A DNA stretch of 64,000 nt from Corallococcus sp. EGB (GCF_019968905.1 NZ_CP079946.1:434001-498000), one strand, 5' to 3'; shown: positions 33,889 to 43,447, counted from the first letter of the stretch. Numbers and translations: made by a program. The notes: generated by a model from the sequence alone, not told the origin.

Positions 33889-34731
33889 ATGTGGAAGTGT
33901 CTGGGAGGGATTGCACTCGCGACGGGACTGATGTCCAGCTGCTACTACACCGACGAGATGCAGGGCGACGGCAACACGGTCATCGACTCGCGCGTGGCCA
34001 CCAACTTCACCACCGTGGAGAACCGGGGCTCGCTGGAGGTGGTGGTCCGCGAGGGTGAGGTGCCGGACGTGAAGGTCATGCTGGATGAGAACCTCCAGCA
34101 CCGCGTGCGCACCTTCGTGTCTCCGGGCAACACGCTCGTCATCGAGACGGACGGTTCGTTCGCGCCCCGGGGCCCGGCCCGGGTGGAGGTCCACGTGCCG
34201 CGCTTGCTGGGCGCGACGCAGGACGGCTCCGGCTCCCTGCGCGTGGAGGGATTCGAGCGGGTGAGGGAGCACGTGAAGCTGTTGGCCATCGGCTCCGGCT
34301 CGCTGAGGTTCTGCGGCGGGGTGCGCACCCTGGAGGCGAAGCTCAAGGGCTCCGGGAGCATGGACCTGTGCGCGGCCGGCGAGGGCCTGGCCGAGTGGGT
34401 GGACCTGTCTCAGACCGGTGCCGGGAGCCTGAGGTGGACAGGGGCCTCGAAGCAGGTGCGCACCCGGACGGATGGCGCGGGCTTCACGACGCTGACGGGA
34501 GTCACCAACCGGCTCGATGCCTGGCTGGTTGGCAGCGGCGGCATCGATGCCCAGGGGCTCCAGGCCGTGGACGCGAACATCCTGTCGGCGAGCTCGGGGC
34601 ACGTCGCCGCGTACGTGGACGGGGGTGGGGCCGCCATCACGCTCGACTCGTCGGGGAACGTGGACCTGTACGGCCATGCGCTGTCGACCCAGGTGCGAGC
34701 TGGCGGCAGCGGCCGGGTCATCTGGCACTGA
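33889..34731 (+). CDS. Head GIN domain (DUF2807) lipoprotein
   Basis: A 280-residue lipoprotein with a short signal and lipobox LMSSC. The mature part is a right-handed beta-helix with recurring 'G-S-G-S-L-R' turns (DGSGSLRVEG, IGSGSLRFCG, KGSGSMDLCA, TGAGSLRWTG, SSGNVDLYG), typical of the putative auto-transporter adhesin head GIN domain. It probably sits on the outer membrane; the ligand is unknown. GGGAGGGAAAC precedes the ATG. It follows the surface-repeat gene closely (33 bases), so the two may be co-transcribed. Confidence 0.85.
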   Translation: MWKCLGGIALATGLMSSCYYTDEMQGDGNTVIDSRVATNFTTVENRGSLEVVVREGEVPDVKVMLDENLQHRVRTFVSPGNTLVIETDGSFAPRGPARVEVHVPRLLGATQDGSGSLRVEGFERVREHVKLLAIGSGSLRFCGGVRTLEAKLKGSGSMDLCAAGEGLAEWVDLSQTGAGSLRWTGASKQVRTRTDGAGFTTLTGVTNRLDAWLVGSGGIDAQGLQAVDANILSASSGHVAAYVDGGGAAITLDSSGNVDLYGHALSTQVRAGGSGRVIWH

Positions 34732-34783
34732 CTAGCTTGTCCTCGACACCCGTGAACGGCGCGGGTGGGGAGGCAGGCAGGCC

Positions 34784-35827
34784 ATGGCAGGGACCATGCG
34801 GGCGATGGTGCTCCACGCACCCGGACAGCGCCTGCGACAGGAGGAGCGCCCCATCCCGGAGCCCGGGCCGGAACAGGTGTTGCTGAAGGTGCACGCCTGC
34901 GCGGTGTGCCGCACCGACCTGCACGTGGTGGATGGGGAGCTGCCGCGCCCGAAGCTGCCGCTGGTGCCGGGCCACGAAGTCGTGGCCACGGTGGTGGACG
35001 CGGGCGCGCGCGTGGAGGGCCTCGCCCCCGGAACGCGGGTGGGCGTGCCGTGGCTGGGCTGGAGCTGCGGGAGGTGCCGCTTCTGCCGCTCCGGCCGGGA
35101 GAACCTCTGCGACACGGCGCGCTTCACCGGCTACGACATCGACGGCGGCTTCGCGGAGTACGCCGTCGCGGATGCGCGCTTCTGCTTCCCGCTGCCTGCT
35201 GCGTACAGCGACACGGAGGCCGCGCCGCTGATGTGCGCGGGGCTCATCGGCTTTCGCAGCCTGCGCATGGCGGGCGGAGGAGCGCGGCTGGGGCTGTATG
35301 GCTTTGGCGCCGCCGCGCACATCCTCATCCAGGTGGCCCGGAATCAGGAGCGCCGCGTGTATGCCTTCACGCGCGAGGGCGACGCGAAGGGGCAGGCCTT
35401 CGCACGGGAGCTGGGCGCGGAGTGGGCGGGGGGCTCGGACACGCTGCCGCCGGAGCCCCTGGACGCGGCCATCCTCTTCGCCCCCGTGGGCGCGTTGGTT
35501 CCCGCCGCGCTCAGGGCCGTGGACAAGGGCGGCGTGGTGGTGTGCGGCGGCATCCACATGAGTGACATCCCTTCCTTCCCGTACTCGCTCTTGTGGGAGG
35601 AGCGGGTGGTGCGCTCGGTGGCGAACCTCACGCGCCAGGACGCGGTGGACTTCCTGGCGCTGGCGCCGCGGGTGCCCGTGCGCACGGAGGTGCGGGTGTT
35701 TCCCCTGTCCGCCGCGAACGAGGCGCTCCAGGCCCTGCGCGAAGGCCGCGTGCGAGGCGCCGCGGTCCTGGACATGACGGCGGCGGGGGAGGGCCGCGCC
35801 GGAGCGAGTGCCCGCGCGCCTGGCTGA
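34784..35827 (+). CDS. Zinc-dependent alcohol dehydrogenase (MDR superfamily)
   Basis: A 347-residue medium-chain dehydrogenase. The catalytic-zinc ligands are Cys in ACAVCRTDLH and the Glu pair GHEV; the structural zinc site is C-G-R-C-R-F-C (WSCGRCRFCRSGRENLC), with all four Cys. The Rossmann glycine motif is GLYGFGAAAHI rather than the more usual GxGxxG. FRSLRMAGGG and the family C-terminus follow. Substrate unknown. The ATG at 34784 follows a GGGGAGG-type site; a second in-frame ATG 4 codons later is possible. Confidence 0.85.
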   Translation: MAGTMRAMVLHAPGQRLRQEERPIPEPGPEQVLLKVHACAVCRTDLHVVDGELPRPKLPLVPGHEVVATVVDAGARVEGLAPGTRVGVPWLGWSCGRCRFCRSGRENLCDTARFTGYDIDGGFAEYAVADARFCFPLPAAYSDTEAAPLMCAGLIGFRSLRMAGGGARLGLYGFGAAAHILIQVARNQERRVYAFTREGDAKGQAFARELGAEWAGGSDTLPPEPLDAAILFAPVGALVPAALRAVDKGGVVVCGGIHMSDIPSFPYSLLWEERVVRSVANLTRQDAVDFLALAPRVPVRTEVRVFPLSAANEALQALREGRVRGAAVLDMTAAGEGRAGASARAPG

Positions 35828-35886
35828 CCGGATGCTTGGAGTGGGGGGGAATGCACAGTCTTCGCTGCACGGAGGCTGTGCACCCC

Positions 35887-36519
35887 ATGAAAGCGCTCGA
35901 GGATACGAGGCTGTTCGCTGGCTACGACTCGGAACACCATCCGCTGGGCTCGTACGCCGCGCTCATCGGGACGTTCAGCACGTCGCTGCTCGGCTTCCTG
36001 GGATGGATGAATGCCTCGGGGAGGCGGCTGCCGGAGCGCATGGGCTGGAAGGACCTGGCGCTGTTCGGCGTGGCGACGCACACGGTGAGCCGGCTGGTGG
36101 CCATGGACCGGGTCTTCGGCGTGCTCCGGGCCCCCTTCACACGCTACGAATCCGGCAGCACCGCGGGCGAGGTGGTGGAGACCGCGCGAGGCGAAGGTCC
36201 CCGGCGCGCACTGGGCGAGCTGCTGGACTGCCCGTTCTGCCTGACGCCGTGGGTGGCGTCGGGCTTCATGATGGCGTCGACGGTGCGCCCGCGCGAGACG
36301 CGCTTCGTGGCCACCCTCTTCGCGGTCAGCGCGGCGTCCTTCTTCCTGCACCGGGCCTACGAATGGGTGGGCGAAGGGCTGCACCGCGCCCGGGCGCAGG
36401 CGCGCATCCTGGGCAAGCAGCAGAAGAAGGACGCCGACGCCGACGCGAACGTGCAGCTTCCGGGGCGTGGGCCGCAGGTCGTGGAGCCCGGCCGCGCCCC
36501 CATCCCGTCTCCGAGTTGA
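35887..36519 (+). CDS. DUF1360 domain protein
   Basis: A 210-residue protein with the DUF1360 signature: a membrane helix around SLLGFLGWMNAS, ALFGVATHTVSRLV and the Cys motif DCPFCLTPWVASG, followed by a hydrophobic segment and a charged C-terminal tail (QARILGKQQKKDADADAN). This small membrane-protein family has no assigned function; related proteins occur in spore-forming bacteria. The ATG at 35887 follows a GGAGG; an in-frame ATG at 35851 would add 12 residues. Confidence 0.75.
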   Translation: MKALEDTRLFAGYDSEHHPLGSYAALIGTFSTSLLGFLGWMNASGRRLPERMGWKDLALFGVATHTVSRLVAMDRVFGVLRAPFTRYESGSTAGEVVETARGEGPRRALGELLDCPFCLTPWVASGFMMASTVRPRETRFVATLFAVSAASFFLHRAYEWVGEGLHRARAQARILGKQQKKDADADANVQLPGRGPQVVEPGRAPIPSPS

Positions 36520-36582
36520 AGGCACTCGCGTCCAGGCCTCGCATCAGGCAATGACCGCGCGGGCCCTGTCGTAGAGAGGGGC

Positions 36583-38019
36583 ATGCCCCTTCCCCTGCTC
36601 GTGGGCGCCCTGCTGACGGCGGCGGCTCCCTCCCTCCCCGATGCTTCCGCCGCGCGAGGGCCCTACCTCGACCGGCAGCTCACCGGCGCCGCGTACTGCT
36701 ACGACCCGGAGAGCCCCTTGCTGCGCGAGGCCTTCCGCCGCCCGAAGCCCGCGCCCGATGCGCGCGTGGACAGCGCCGCGCTGGCGGAGGACGTGCGCTT
36801 CCTGCACCAGCTCCTGCGCACCACGTACTCCGGCTGGCCGGAGCTGCTCGCGCACCGCACCTTCGACCCCGATGCCTTCTTCCAGCACTGGAGCGCGAAG
36901 GTCGCCGCGTCCGGGCCCACCGTGTCCTTCCAGGAGGGCGTGCTCGCGCCCACCATCGCCATCCGCGAGGCGCTGACGGACAGCCACTTCGGCCCGTCCG
37001 GCATGCTGAACGTGCTGCGCGAGGAGCCACGGCTCGTCTTCCACGAGTACCAGGCCGACGCGCCTCCGGGGCTTCCCCTGGCGTCCTGCGACGCGAACAC
37101 CGTGGACGGTGCCCAGGCGGACACGCTGCGGGTGGCGCCGGTGTTGAAGCCGGATGGCTCCCGGGGCCAGCGGCTCACCGTGTCCGCGCGCGGCGGAGGG
37201 GAGACGCGGACGCTCCAGTGCGGCGCCACGTCGGTGCCGCTCACGGTGCGCCCCGGGCTTGCGCCCCGGAAGTTCGAGCCGAAGGACACCTATACATACG
37301 AGCCGAAGGGCGACGTGGGCATCATCACCATTCGCCGCTTCTCCGGCCCACCGGAGGCCGAGGCGGGGCTGCGCCAGTTCGTCTCGGACGCGCCGAGGCA
37401 CCGCAAGCACAAGCTGCTGGTGTTCGACCTCCGGGGCAACAGCGGCGGCGACGACGGCTACGTGTACGAATGGCTGGACGCGATGGTGCGCGGGCCGTGG
37501 TTCTCCTCCGGCGAGGTCTGGATGCACGGCGCCTTCTTCCCGTGCTTCCAATGGAACACCCGCGTGCAGCGGCAGGCCATGGATGGGTGGCTGGACACGC
37601 CGGAGGCGAAGGCGGAGCGTGAAGCCATTCAACCGAAGTGGCCGGTGAAGCCGGAGCCCTCGCGGCCCGTGTTCGACAGCGGCCGCGTGGAGGGCCACGC
37701 GAAGACGCCCTTCACGGGGCGCATCGTGGTGCTGGTGGACCGGGACTCCGCGTCCTCGGGAGAGAGCGGCGCATACGCCCTGCACCGCGCCACGGGAGCA
37801 CCGATGGTGGGCGAGCGGACGTCGGGCTTCCTCACCTACGGCAACGCCCCCAGCTTCGTCCTGCCGCGCACGGGCTTCGCCTGGGTGGTGCCCAACAAGC
37901 GCAACTACTTCGACGCGCCCGTGGAGGGCGTGGGACACGCCGTGCAGGTGTACCTGGACGCGGAGGACATGGAGCGGCCGGTAGCGGAGCTGCTGCCTCG
38001 CTTGCGCAAGCTGCCGTGA
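36583..38019 (+). CDS. Exported S41-family peptidase
   Basis: A 478-residue protein with an N-terminal export signal (MPLPLLVGALLTAAAPSLPDASA). The tail-specific protease/S41 core is at residues 245-450. KLLVFDLRGNSGGDDGY is the substrate strand, and the nucleophile Ser lies in VDRDSASSGESGAYALH. A conserved TERTSG-like GERTSGFLTYG block follows. There is no visible PDZ domain. It would cut proteins in the periplasm or outside the cell. The start follows a GAGGGGC stretch. It has no functional link to its neighbours. Confidence 0.85.
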   Translation: MPLPLLVGALLTAAAPSLPDASAARGPYLDRQLTGAAYCYDPESPLLREAFRRPKPAPDARVDSAALAEDVRFLHQLLRTTYSGWPELLAHRTFDPDAFFQHWSAKVAASGPTVSFQEGVLAPTIAIREALTDSHFGPSGMLNVLREEPRLVFHEYQADAPPGLPLASCDANTVDGAQADTLRVAPVLKPDGSRGQRLTVSARGGGETRTLQCGATSVPLTVRPGLAPRKFEPKDTYTYEPKGDVGIITIRRFSGPPEAEAGLRQFVSDAPRHRKHKLLVFDLRGNSGGDDGYVYEWLDAMVRGPWFSSGEVWMHGAFFPCFQWNTRVQRQAMDGWLDTPEAKAEREAIQPKWPVKPEPSRPVFDSGRVEGHAKTPFTGRIVVLVDRDSASSGESGAYALHRATGAPMVGERTSGFLTYGNAPSFVLPRTGFAWVVPNKRNYFDAPVEGVGHAVQVYLDAEDMERPVAELLPRLRKLP

Positions 38020-38177
38020 GTCAACGTGCCCCACGCACCCGGGCGCGTGTCCCGTCATGCCCCGTCAACACGGGGCCGTTATAGGTGTCTCAGTGGGTCC
38101 CGGAGGTTGGCAGGACCCATGCAATGCCTTGAATCCACACCGGCTCCAGCACACCGGAGCCCCACCCGAGGCGGACG

Positions 38178-38513
38178 ATGAAGCGCGCACTGCGAATCAC
38201 CTACCGGGGCATGGAGACGAGCAACACCCTCAACGAGCACATCCGCGACCAGGCGGACAAGCTGGAGCAGTTCTACGACGGCATCACCGGCTGCAACGTG
38301 GTGGTGGAGGAGCCGCACCGCCACCACGCGCAAGGCCACCGCTTCCATGTCCGTGTGGAGCTGCATGTGCCGGGCAGGGACATCGTCGCGGACCGCGAGC
38401 CGGTGGAGCTCGCGGCCCACGCGGATGCCTACCAGGCCGTCACCGACGCGTTCGAGGCCGCGCGGCGCCAGCTCCAGCACCACGCGGACCGTCAGCACGC
38501 GTACCACCGCTAG
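38178..38513 (+). CDS. Ribosome-associated HPF/RaiA-like protein
   Basis: A 111-residue protein of the short hibernation-promoting-factor type. It has the beta-alpha-beta-beta-beta-alpha plan: MKRALRITYRGM, the first helix LNEHIRDQADKLEQFYDGITG, the VHV-type strands FHVRVELHVPG, then YQAVTDAFEAARRQLQ. His-rich at the C-terminus (HHADRQHAYHR). It would bind the 30S subunit and hold ribosomes inactive under stress. GAGG stands 5 bases upstream of the ATG. It lacks the long C-terminal dimerisation domain. Confidence 0.8.
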   Translation: MKRALRITYRGMETSNTLNEHIRDQADKLEQFYDGITGCNVVVEEPHRHHAQGHRFHVRVELHVPGRDIVADREPVELAAHADAYQAVTDAFEAARRQLQHHADRQHAYHR

Positions 38514-39653
38514 TCACTGCAGGCTGACCGTGGTGCGCAGGAGCGCCAAGTACGACCAGTCGCGCGTGGGCATCTCCACGGGCGGTGTGTCGTAGTGGTT
38601 CACGTAGCCCGCGACGCCGAAGCCGAGGAAGCGCGTGGCCCACCCGTGGAACGCCACCGCGCCGCCTGTGGTGCCTCCGTGCACCACGTCCGGCGCGCCG
38701 CGGCCCAGCCACAGCCGCTCCACGCGCGCGGCCACTTCCAGTGAGCCGGCGGGGATGCCCTCCGAGCCCACGCCCGCGAGCGGCTCGGGCCACCGCGCTC
38801 CTTCGCGCGGCTTGCCGCGGAGCACCCAGGACGCCTCCACGCCCAGGCCCTGGCTGCTCATCGTGGGCAGGGCCTCGCGCGGCGTGGCCGGGTTGCCGTC
38901 CGTGTCGCGCGAGCGGTGCTCCCACGCGGCGGCGGCCTGCACGTCTACGCGCACCGGCCCCGCGTCCAGCCGCCCGTGCGCCTCCGTCACGGTGCGGTAG
39001 CCGGACACCGGAGGCGGCCGGTAGAAGAGGAAGTTCTGCGCCCCGCGCCCGCCGATGCCGGGCCGGTCGAAGGCGTCCTCCACGTGCGCGCCCGCGCCCA
39101 CGCGGACGCCGCCGGAGCGCACGTCCAGGCGCGCGTCCACGGAGGGCTGGGCGTTGTCGTTGCCCAGCGGGCTGCCGGAGCCGTTGCCCACGCGCAGCCA
39201 GCCTTCTACGGGCAGCGATGCGGGCGTCCACTGCACCTCCGCGCCCAGGTCTCGGCGGGGCCAGAACGCCTGCGTCACCCGCGGCAGCTCCGGGATGGGC
39301 AGCGTCTCGATGCTCTGGTCGCGCGCGGCGGGGAACAGCGGCGTCTTCGCGTAGCCAATGGAGAAGCGCAGCCCCTCGATGACGAGGAAGTCCACGTACG
39401 CGTCCAGGAGCGCGGGCTTCTCCTGCGCCCACTCCGCCGTGCCCACGGCCACCAGCCAGGGCACGGGTTGGCCCCGGCCGCCCAGACGCAGGCGCGCCAG
39501 GCTGAAGCCGTTGTGTCCTTCGATGTCGTCGGCGTGGACGCGGTAGTCCACCTCGCTCACGAAGGTGGGGGTGAAGCGCGGGTAGTTCTCTTGCGCCTGG
39601 GCGGTTGCCGAGGCGAGCAGGGTCAGGGCGAGGACGGGAAGCGGACGGATCAT
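38514..39653 (-). CDS. Outer-membrane porin-like protein (OprO/OprP-type)
   Basis: A 379-residue protein with a signal peptide (cut after ATAQA) and an all-beta mature part. Alternating strands, an early block SEVDYRVHADDIEGHNGFSLARLRLGG and the segment LRFSIGYAKTPLFPAARDQ are typical of phosphate-selective porin O/P proteins. The C-terminal residue pattern (LRTTVSLQ) is close to, but not, a classical aromatic end. It shares ATGA with the stop of the upstream beta-propeller gene, so the pair is translationally coupled. Its substrate is unknown. Confidence 0.7.
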   Translation of the reverse strand: MIRPLPVLALTLLASATAQAQENYPRFTPTFVSEVDYRVHADDIEGHNGFSLARLRLGGRGQPVPWLVAVGTAEWAQEKPALLDAYVDFLVIEGLRFSIGYAKTPLFPAARDQSIETLPIPELPRVTQAFWPRRDLGAEVQWTPASLPVEGWLRVGNGSGSPLGNDNAQPSVDARLDVRSGGVRVGAGAHVEDAFDRPGIGGRGAQNFLFYRPPPVSGYRTVTEAHGRLDAGPVRVDVQAAAAWEHRSRDTDGNPATPREALPTMSSQGLGVEASWVLRGKPREGARWPEPLAGVGSEGIPAGSLEVAARVERLWLGRGAPDVVHGGTTGGAVAFHGWATRFLGFGVAGYVNHYDTPPVEMPTRDWSYLALLRTTVSLQ

Positions 39654-40309
39654 TCGAGCGGGATGATGCGCAGGGTGTGGTTCGTGCCGTCTTCCGGGGT
39701 GCCGTCATGGTCGGCGATGAAGAGGCGCTTGTTCTTCGCGTCGTAGGCCAGGCCATGCGGCTGCTGGAAGCCGCCGGCCAGCACGCTGACCTCGCCCGTC
39801 TGGCGGATGCTCAGCACGGTGCCGTCGCGGCTGCCGGTGAGCAGCGTGTTGTTGGGCCCCACGGCCAACAGGTCCGGGCTGTTCAACGTGGCGAAGGCCA
39901 CCAGCTGCGACGGTGCGGACAGCGGCGCGCGATACACCTTGCCCGCCAGCTGGTCGCTGATGAAGAGCGTGTCGTCCACCGCGAGCACGCCCACGGGCTT
40001 CTGGAGCGCGCCCACCACCTCCTCCTCGCTGCCCTCCAGCGTGAGGCGGGCCACGCTGCCCACGTTCACGTTGTTGTTGCGCACGAAGTAGCCGTCGTAG
40101 AGCTGCCCGTCCTGGGTGACGGTGATGCCGATGCGGCGGCGCACCGCGGGCAGCTTGGGGATGACGGCGGACGTGCCATCCGGCTTGACGTAGACGACGT
40201 CGCCCGCGGTGCCGCCACCGAAGCGCACCACCACCAGCGTGCCGTCCGACAGCCGCACCAGGCCACCCAGGCCCGGGCCGTTCGCGGGCGCCGGGGGCAG
40301 GTCCGCCAC
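39650..40309 (-). CDS. NHL/SMP-30-like beta-propeller protein, N-terminally short
   Basis: A 219-residue propeller fragment with blades such as GGLVRLSDGTLVVVRFGG, VGVLAVDDTLFISDQLAGKVYR and HGLAYDAKNKRLFIADHDG. Relatives are usually longer secreted lipoproteins. Here the reading frame begins at GTG directly after an in-frame TAG, with no signal peptide and no convincing ribosome-binding site. It may be a truncated remnant, or its N-terminus may lie in another frame (frameshift). It overlaps the porin-like gene by 4 bases, suggesting an intact operon once existed. The upstream gene is divergent. Confidence 0.55.
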   Translation of the reverse strand: MADLPPAPANGPGLGGLVRLSDGTLVVVRFGGGTAGDVVYVKPDGTSAVIPKLPAVRRRIGITVTQDGQLYDGYFVRNNNVNVGSVARLTLEGSEEEVVGALQKPVGVLAVDDTLFISDQLAGKVYRAPLSAPSQLVAFATLNSPDLLAVGPNNTLLTGSRDGTVLSIRQTGEVSVLAGGFQQPHGLAYDAKNKRLFIADHDGTPEDGTNHTLRIIPLE

Positions 40310-40554
40310 CTATCCCAGGAGGGCAGGTGGGGGAATCCGGTGCCGGACATTGACCCGGCCCTTCAGGGAGGGTGGCTGGAGACGCCCCGGCGGGACGGAG
40401 CCTCGCCGATGTCCGGCGGTGGTCGGATGCGCGCGGAGGCCTGTCTGACGTTGGACGTCCGGGGATGCAAGGATTGGCGCGGTGGAGGCGTCTGGGATTG
40501 GCTCCGCGCGCCTTTGACGGCCGTGCCATTTCCATTCGCGGGGGAACTCCATTC

Positions 40555-41640
40555 ATGTCGCTCGACCACTACGTCACCCTGGGCCGCTCTGGCCTGCGCG
40601 TCAGCCCCTTCTGCCTGGGCGCCATGACGTTCGGCGAGGACCTGGGCTGGGGCAGCAGCGTGGAGACGTCCAACGCCATCCTGGACCGCTTCATTGAGCG
40701 AGGGGGCAACTTCATCGACACGGCGAACGCGTACACGTTCGGGCACTCGGAGAAGATCATCGGGGACCACATCGGACGGCACCCGGCGAAGCGGGACCGG
40801 GTGGTCATCGCGACCAAGTTCTTCACCAACCTGTATGAGAAGGATCCGAACGGCGGTGGCGCGGGCCGCAAGTCGGTGATGGCGGCGTGCAATGAATCGC
40901 TGCGCCGGCTCCAGACGGACTACATCGACCTGTACTGGATGCACGCCTGGGACGCGAACACGCCCATCGAGGAGACGATGCGGGCGCTGGACGACCTGGT
41001 GCGCGCCGGCAAGGTCCGCTACGTGGGCTTCTCCGACACGCCCGCGTGGAAGGTGTCGCAGGCGCAGGTGACGGCCTTCTTCCGGGGCTGGGCGCCGCTG
41101 GTGGCGTTGCAGATCGAGTACTCGCTGCTGGAGCGCACGGTGGAGGGCGAGCTCATCCCGATGGCGCGGGAGCTGGGGCTGGGCGTGACGCCGTGGTCGC
41201 CGCTGCGCAGCGGGGTGCTGAGCGGCAAGTACACGCGGGAGAACGCGGGCAAGCTGAAGGCGGACCGGGGCGCGCGGGCGGAAGGCTCGCTCAACGAGAA
41301 GACCTACCGCCTCATCGACGTGCTCCAGCGCGTGGCGAAGGAGCAGAACACCACGGTGGCGCGCGTGGCGCTGGCCTGGGTGCAGGGCCGGCCGGGCGTG
41401 GCCTCCACCATCGTGGGCGCGCGCACGCTGGAGCAGCTGGACAACAACCTGGGCGCGCTGGACGTGAAGCTCACTCCGCAGCAGGTGAAGGCGCTGGATG
41501 ATGAATCCCAGCCCACGCTCAACTTCCCGGCGGCCATCCTCCAGGGCGCGCCGTCCTTCATGCACGCGGGCCTGCGCGTGAACGGAGTCCTCGGAGCGCC
41601 CAGCCCCCTGACGCCCAAGGCGGGTGCCCCGCGGTACTGA
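40555..41640 (+). CDS. Aldo/keto reductase, cytosolic
   Basis: A 361-residue AKR of the large YajO/YccK-like class. Catalytic residues: Asp and Tyr in NFIDTANAYTFGHSEKI, Lys in VVIATKFF, His in LYWMHAWD. The C-terminal NADPH block is VASTIVGARTLEQLDNNLGALD. It reduces carbonyls of unknown identity. The ATG at 40555 (MSLDHYVTLGRSGLRVS) gives the standard N-terminus; GGGGGAA lies upstream. It is divergent from the truncated propeller gene. Confidence 0.9.
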   Translation: MSLDHYVTLGRSGLRVSPFCLGAMTFGEDLGWGSSVETSNAILDRFIERGGNFIDTANAYTFGHSEKIIGDHIGRHPAKRDRVVIATKFFTNLYEKDPNGGGAGRKSVMAACNESLRRLQTDYIDLYWMHAWDANTPIEETMRALDDLVRAGKVRYVGFSDTPAWKVSQAQVTAFFRGWAPLVALQIEYSLLERTVEGELIPMARELGLGVTPWSPLRSGVLSGKYTRENAGKLKADRGARAEGSLNEKTYRLIDVLQRVAKEQNTTVARVALAWVQGRPGVASTIVGARTLEQLDNNLGALDVKLTPQQVKALDDESQPTLNFPAAILQGAPSFMHAGLRVNGVLGAPSPLTPKAGAPRY

Positions 41641-41856
41641 TCAGCTGTGTCAACACAGGCGCTGTCGGCACACCGGCGCACAGTGTGGAGTGCGAGGCCG
41701 CACGTTTCGGGCCTCGGGCGTGGGCAAATGACCGCTGGAGCGTTCACGACAGGACGCTCGCGGTGGCGCGAACGGGGGTCGTTCCTAACATCGGCCCCCT
41801 GGCAGTGAGCGGCTGATCGGGCGGTCTGGCGCGGTATGGGCGGCGGGGAGGGTGGC

Positions 41857-43410
41857 GTGAGCGAGCTACTGACTGGCGATGTGTCTTCGCGGGCGCAGGT
41901 GGGCGGTTCGGACTTCTCCCGTGACCCCGAGGCCTTCGACGCGGAGCTGGATGCGTGCCTGGAGCGCGCGCTCTCCTTCGAGACGTCCGAAGAAGCGGAG
42001 CTCGTGCCGGAGTCGTTCGCGACGGGCCCGCTGCGCACGCTGCTCGACCTGGCGTCCACGGAGGAGTCCTGGTTGCAGTCGCTGCCGCCGTCCTCCAACG
42101 ACAACAGGGAGCCCGCGCTCACGCTGTCCGAAGAGGCCGCGAACTTCATCATCCCGGAGTGGCTGCGCGCGGACGCGTCCCCGTCCAGCACCGCTCTGGC
42201 GTCCTTCTGCGGCGCCGTGACGACGTGGGACGCCGCGCCGCGGGCGCCCGTCTGGGCCGCGCCCGGCTCTCCGGCCGAGGCCTACGCGCCGCAGCCGTGG
42301 ACGCCGTACATGCCGTACGCCCCCGTGGCACCCGAGCCTCCGCCGCCTGCCATCGCCGACGCGTCCACGCGCATCCTCGGCCTGAGCCCCATGTCCTTCG
42401 TCAGCGCCGTGGCGATGGGCGCGCTCGCCGCGGGCCTCTTCGTCGTCGCGGGCCTGCGGCTCACGGCGAAGGATGAGGCGCGGCCCACGCCGCAAGCGCA
42501 GGCGCTGGCTGCCCCCGTGGGCACGCAGGCGGGCACTCCAGGCACGCAGGGCTTCGCGGGCGCCCAGCCGGGCACCCTGGCCGCGGGGACCGCTGCTCCG
42601 GGCGTCCAGGGGCTCCCGGGCGCGTTGCCGGGCACCCAGGAGCAGCCCGCGCAGAACCTCCCGCAGGCCATCGCGGGCGGCGTGAACACGCCCGCGCTGA
42701 CGGACGCGCAGCGCGCCGCGCAGGCCCTCGCGCCGAACACGCCCGTCCTCGCGGGCCCCGCGAGCGCGGGCCTGACCACCGGCCTGCACACGCTGGCCCC
42801 GGAGCCCACCGAGTCCCCGCGGCCCGCGCCGGTGACGAAGAAGAACGCCCCCGTGGCCCAGCCCGGGTCCGCGCCCGAAGCGCCCGAGGACCCGGGCGAG
42901 GTCCGCGAGCTGGCCTTCGGTGGCGAGATCTCCCAGGAGGAGCTGGCCCGCGCCGCTCAGGCCGCCGCCGCTGAACCGGAAGAGGACGAAGAGCCCGAAT
43001 CCGAGCTCGACGAGGACTTCGCCCGCGAGCTGGGCTTCACCGACGACGCGAAGGCCACCGCCGCGAAGCAGACCCCGCCGGAGAAGACCGTCTACATCCC
43101 GCCTGCTCCGACCTCCGAGCGCGATCACCTCACGCCCGGCGACATCACCAACGTCGTCGTCACGAACCAGCCCGCCATCGCCACCTGCGTCCAGAACTTC
43201 AAGGCAGGCACCGCGCTGGAGAACGGCGGCCGCTTCCAGGTGCGCTGGTCCGTGGACACCACCGGCGCGGTGTCCGACGTCGCCATGGAGACCGAAGCCC
43301 TCAAGGGCTCCCCGCTCGCCGGCTGCATCGAGGACCAGGTGCGCGGCTGGAAGTTCCCGGTGCACCGCGTCGCGATGAGCGCCCCCGTGCACTTCCCCTT
43401 CGTCTTCTAG
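41857..43410 (+). CDS. AgmX/PglI C-terminal domain protein
   Basis: A protein of about 517 residues: an acidic N-terminal part, one transmembrane helix around residues 185-210 (FVSAVAMGALAAGLFVVAGL), a Pro/Ala/Gly-rich periplasmic stretch, and a C-terminal AgmX/PglI domain (ITNVVVTNQPAIATCVQNF to the final HFPFVF, with Cys pair CVQNF/GCIEDQ). The domain is TonB-like and occurs in myxobacterial gliding-motility proteins such as AgmX and PglI; here it may link inner membrane and periplasm. The GTG at 41857 has GGGGAGGG upstream; the in-frame ATG at 41836 lacks a site. Confidence 0.75.
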   Translation: MSELLTGDVSSRAQVGGSDFSRDPEAFDAELDACLERALSFETSEEAELVPESFATGPLRTLLDLASTEESWLQSLPPSSNDNREPALTLSEEAANFIIPEWLRADASPSSTALASFCGAVTTWDAAPRAPVWAAPGSPAEAYAPQPWTPYMPYAPVAPEPPPPAIADASTRILGLSPMSFVSAVAMGALAAGLFVVAGLRLTAKDEARPTPQAQALAAPVGTQAGTPGTQGFAGAQPGTLAAGTAAPGVQGLPGALPGTQEQPAQNLPQAIAGGVNTPALTDAQRAAQALAPNTPVLAGPASAGLTTGLHTLAPEPTESPRPAPVTKKNAPVAQPGSAPEAPEDPGEVRELAFGGEISQEELARAAQAAAAEPEEDEEPESELDEDFARELGFTDDAKATAAKQTPPEKTVYIPPAPTSERDHLTPGDITNVVVTNQPAIATCVQNFKAGTALENGGRFQVRWSVDTTGAVSDVAMETEALKGSPLAGCIEDQVRGWKFPVHRVAMSAPVHFPFVF

Positions 43411-43447
43411 CCCGCCCCCTCACCCGCCAGGCCCACGCGAAGGGCAC

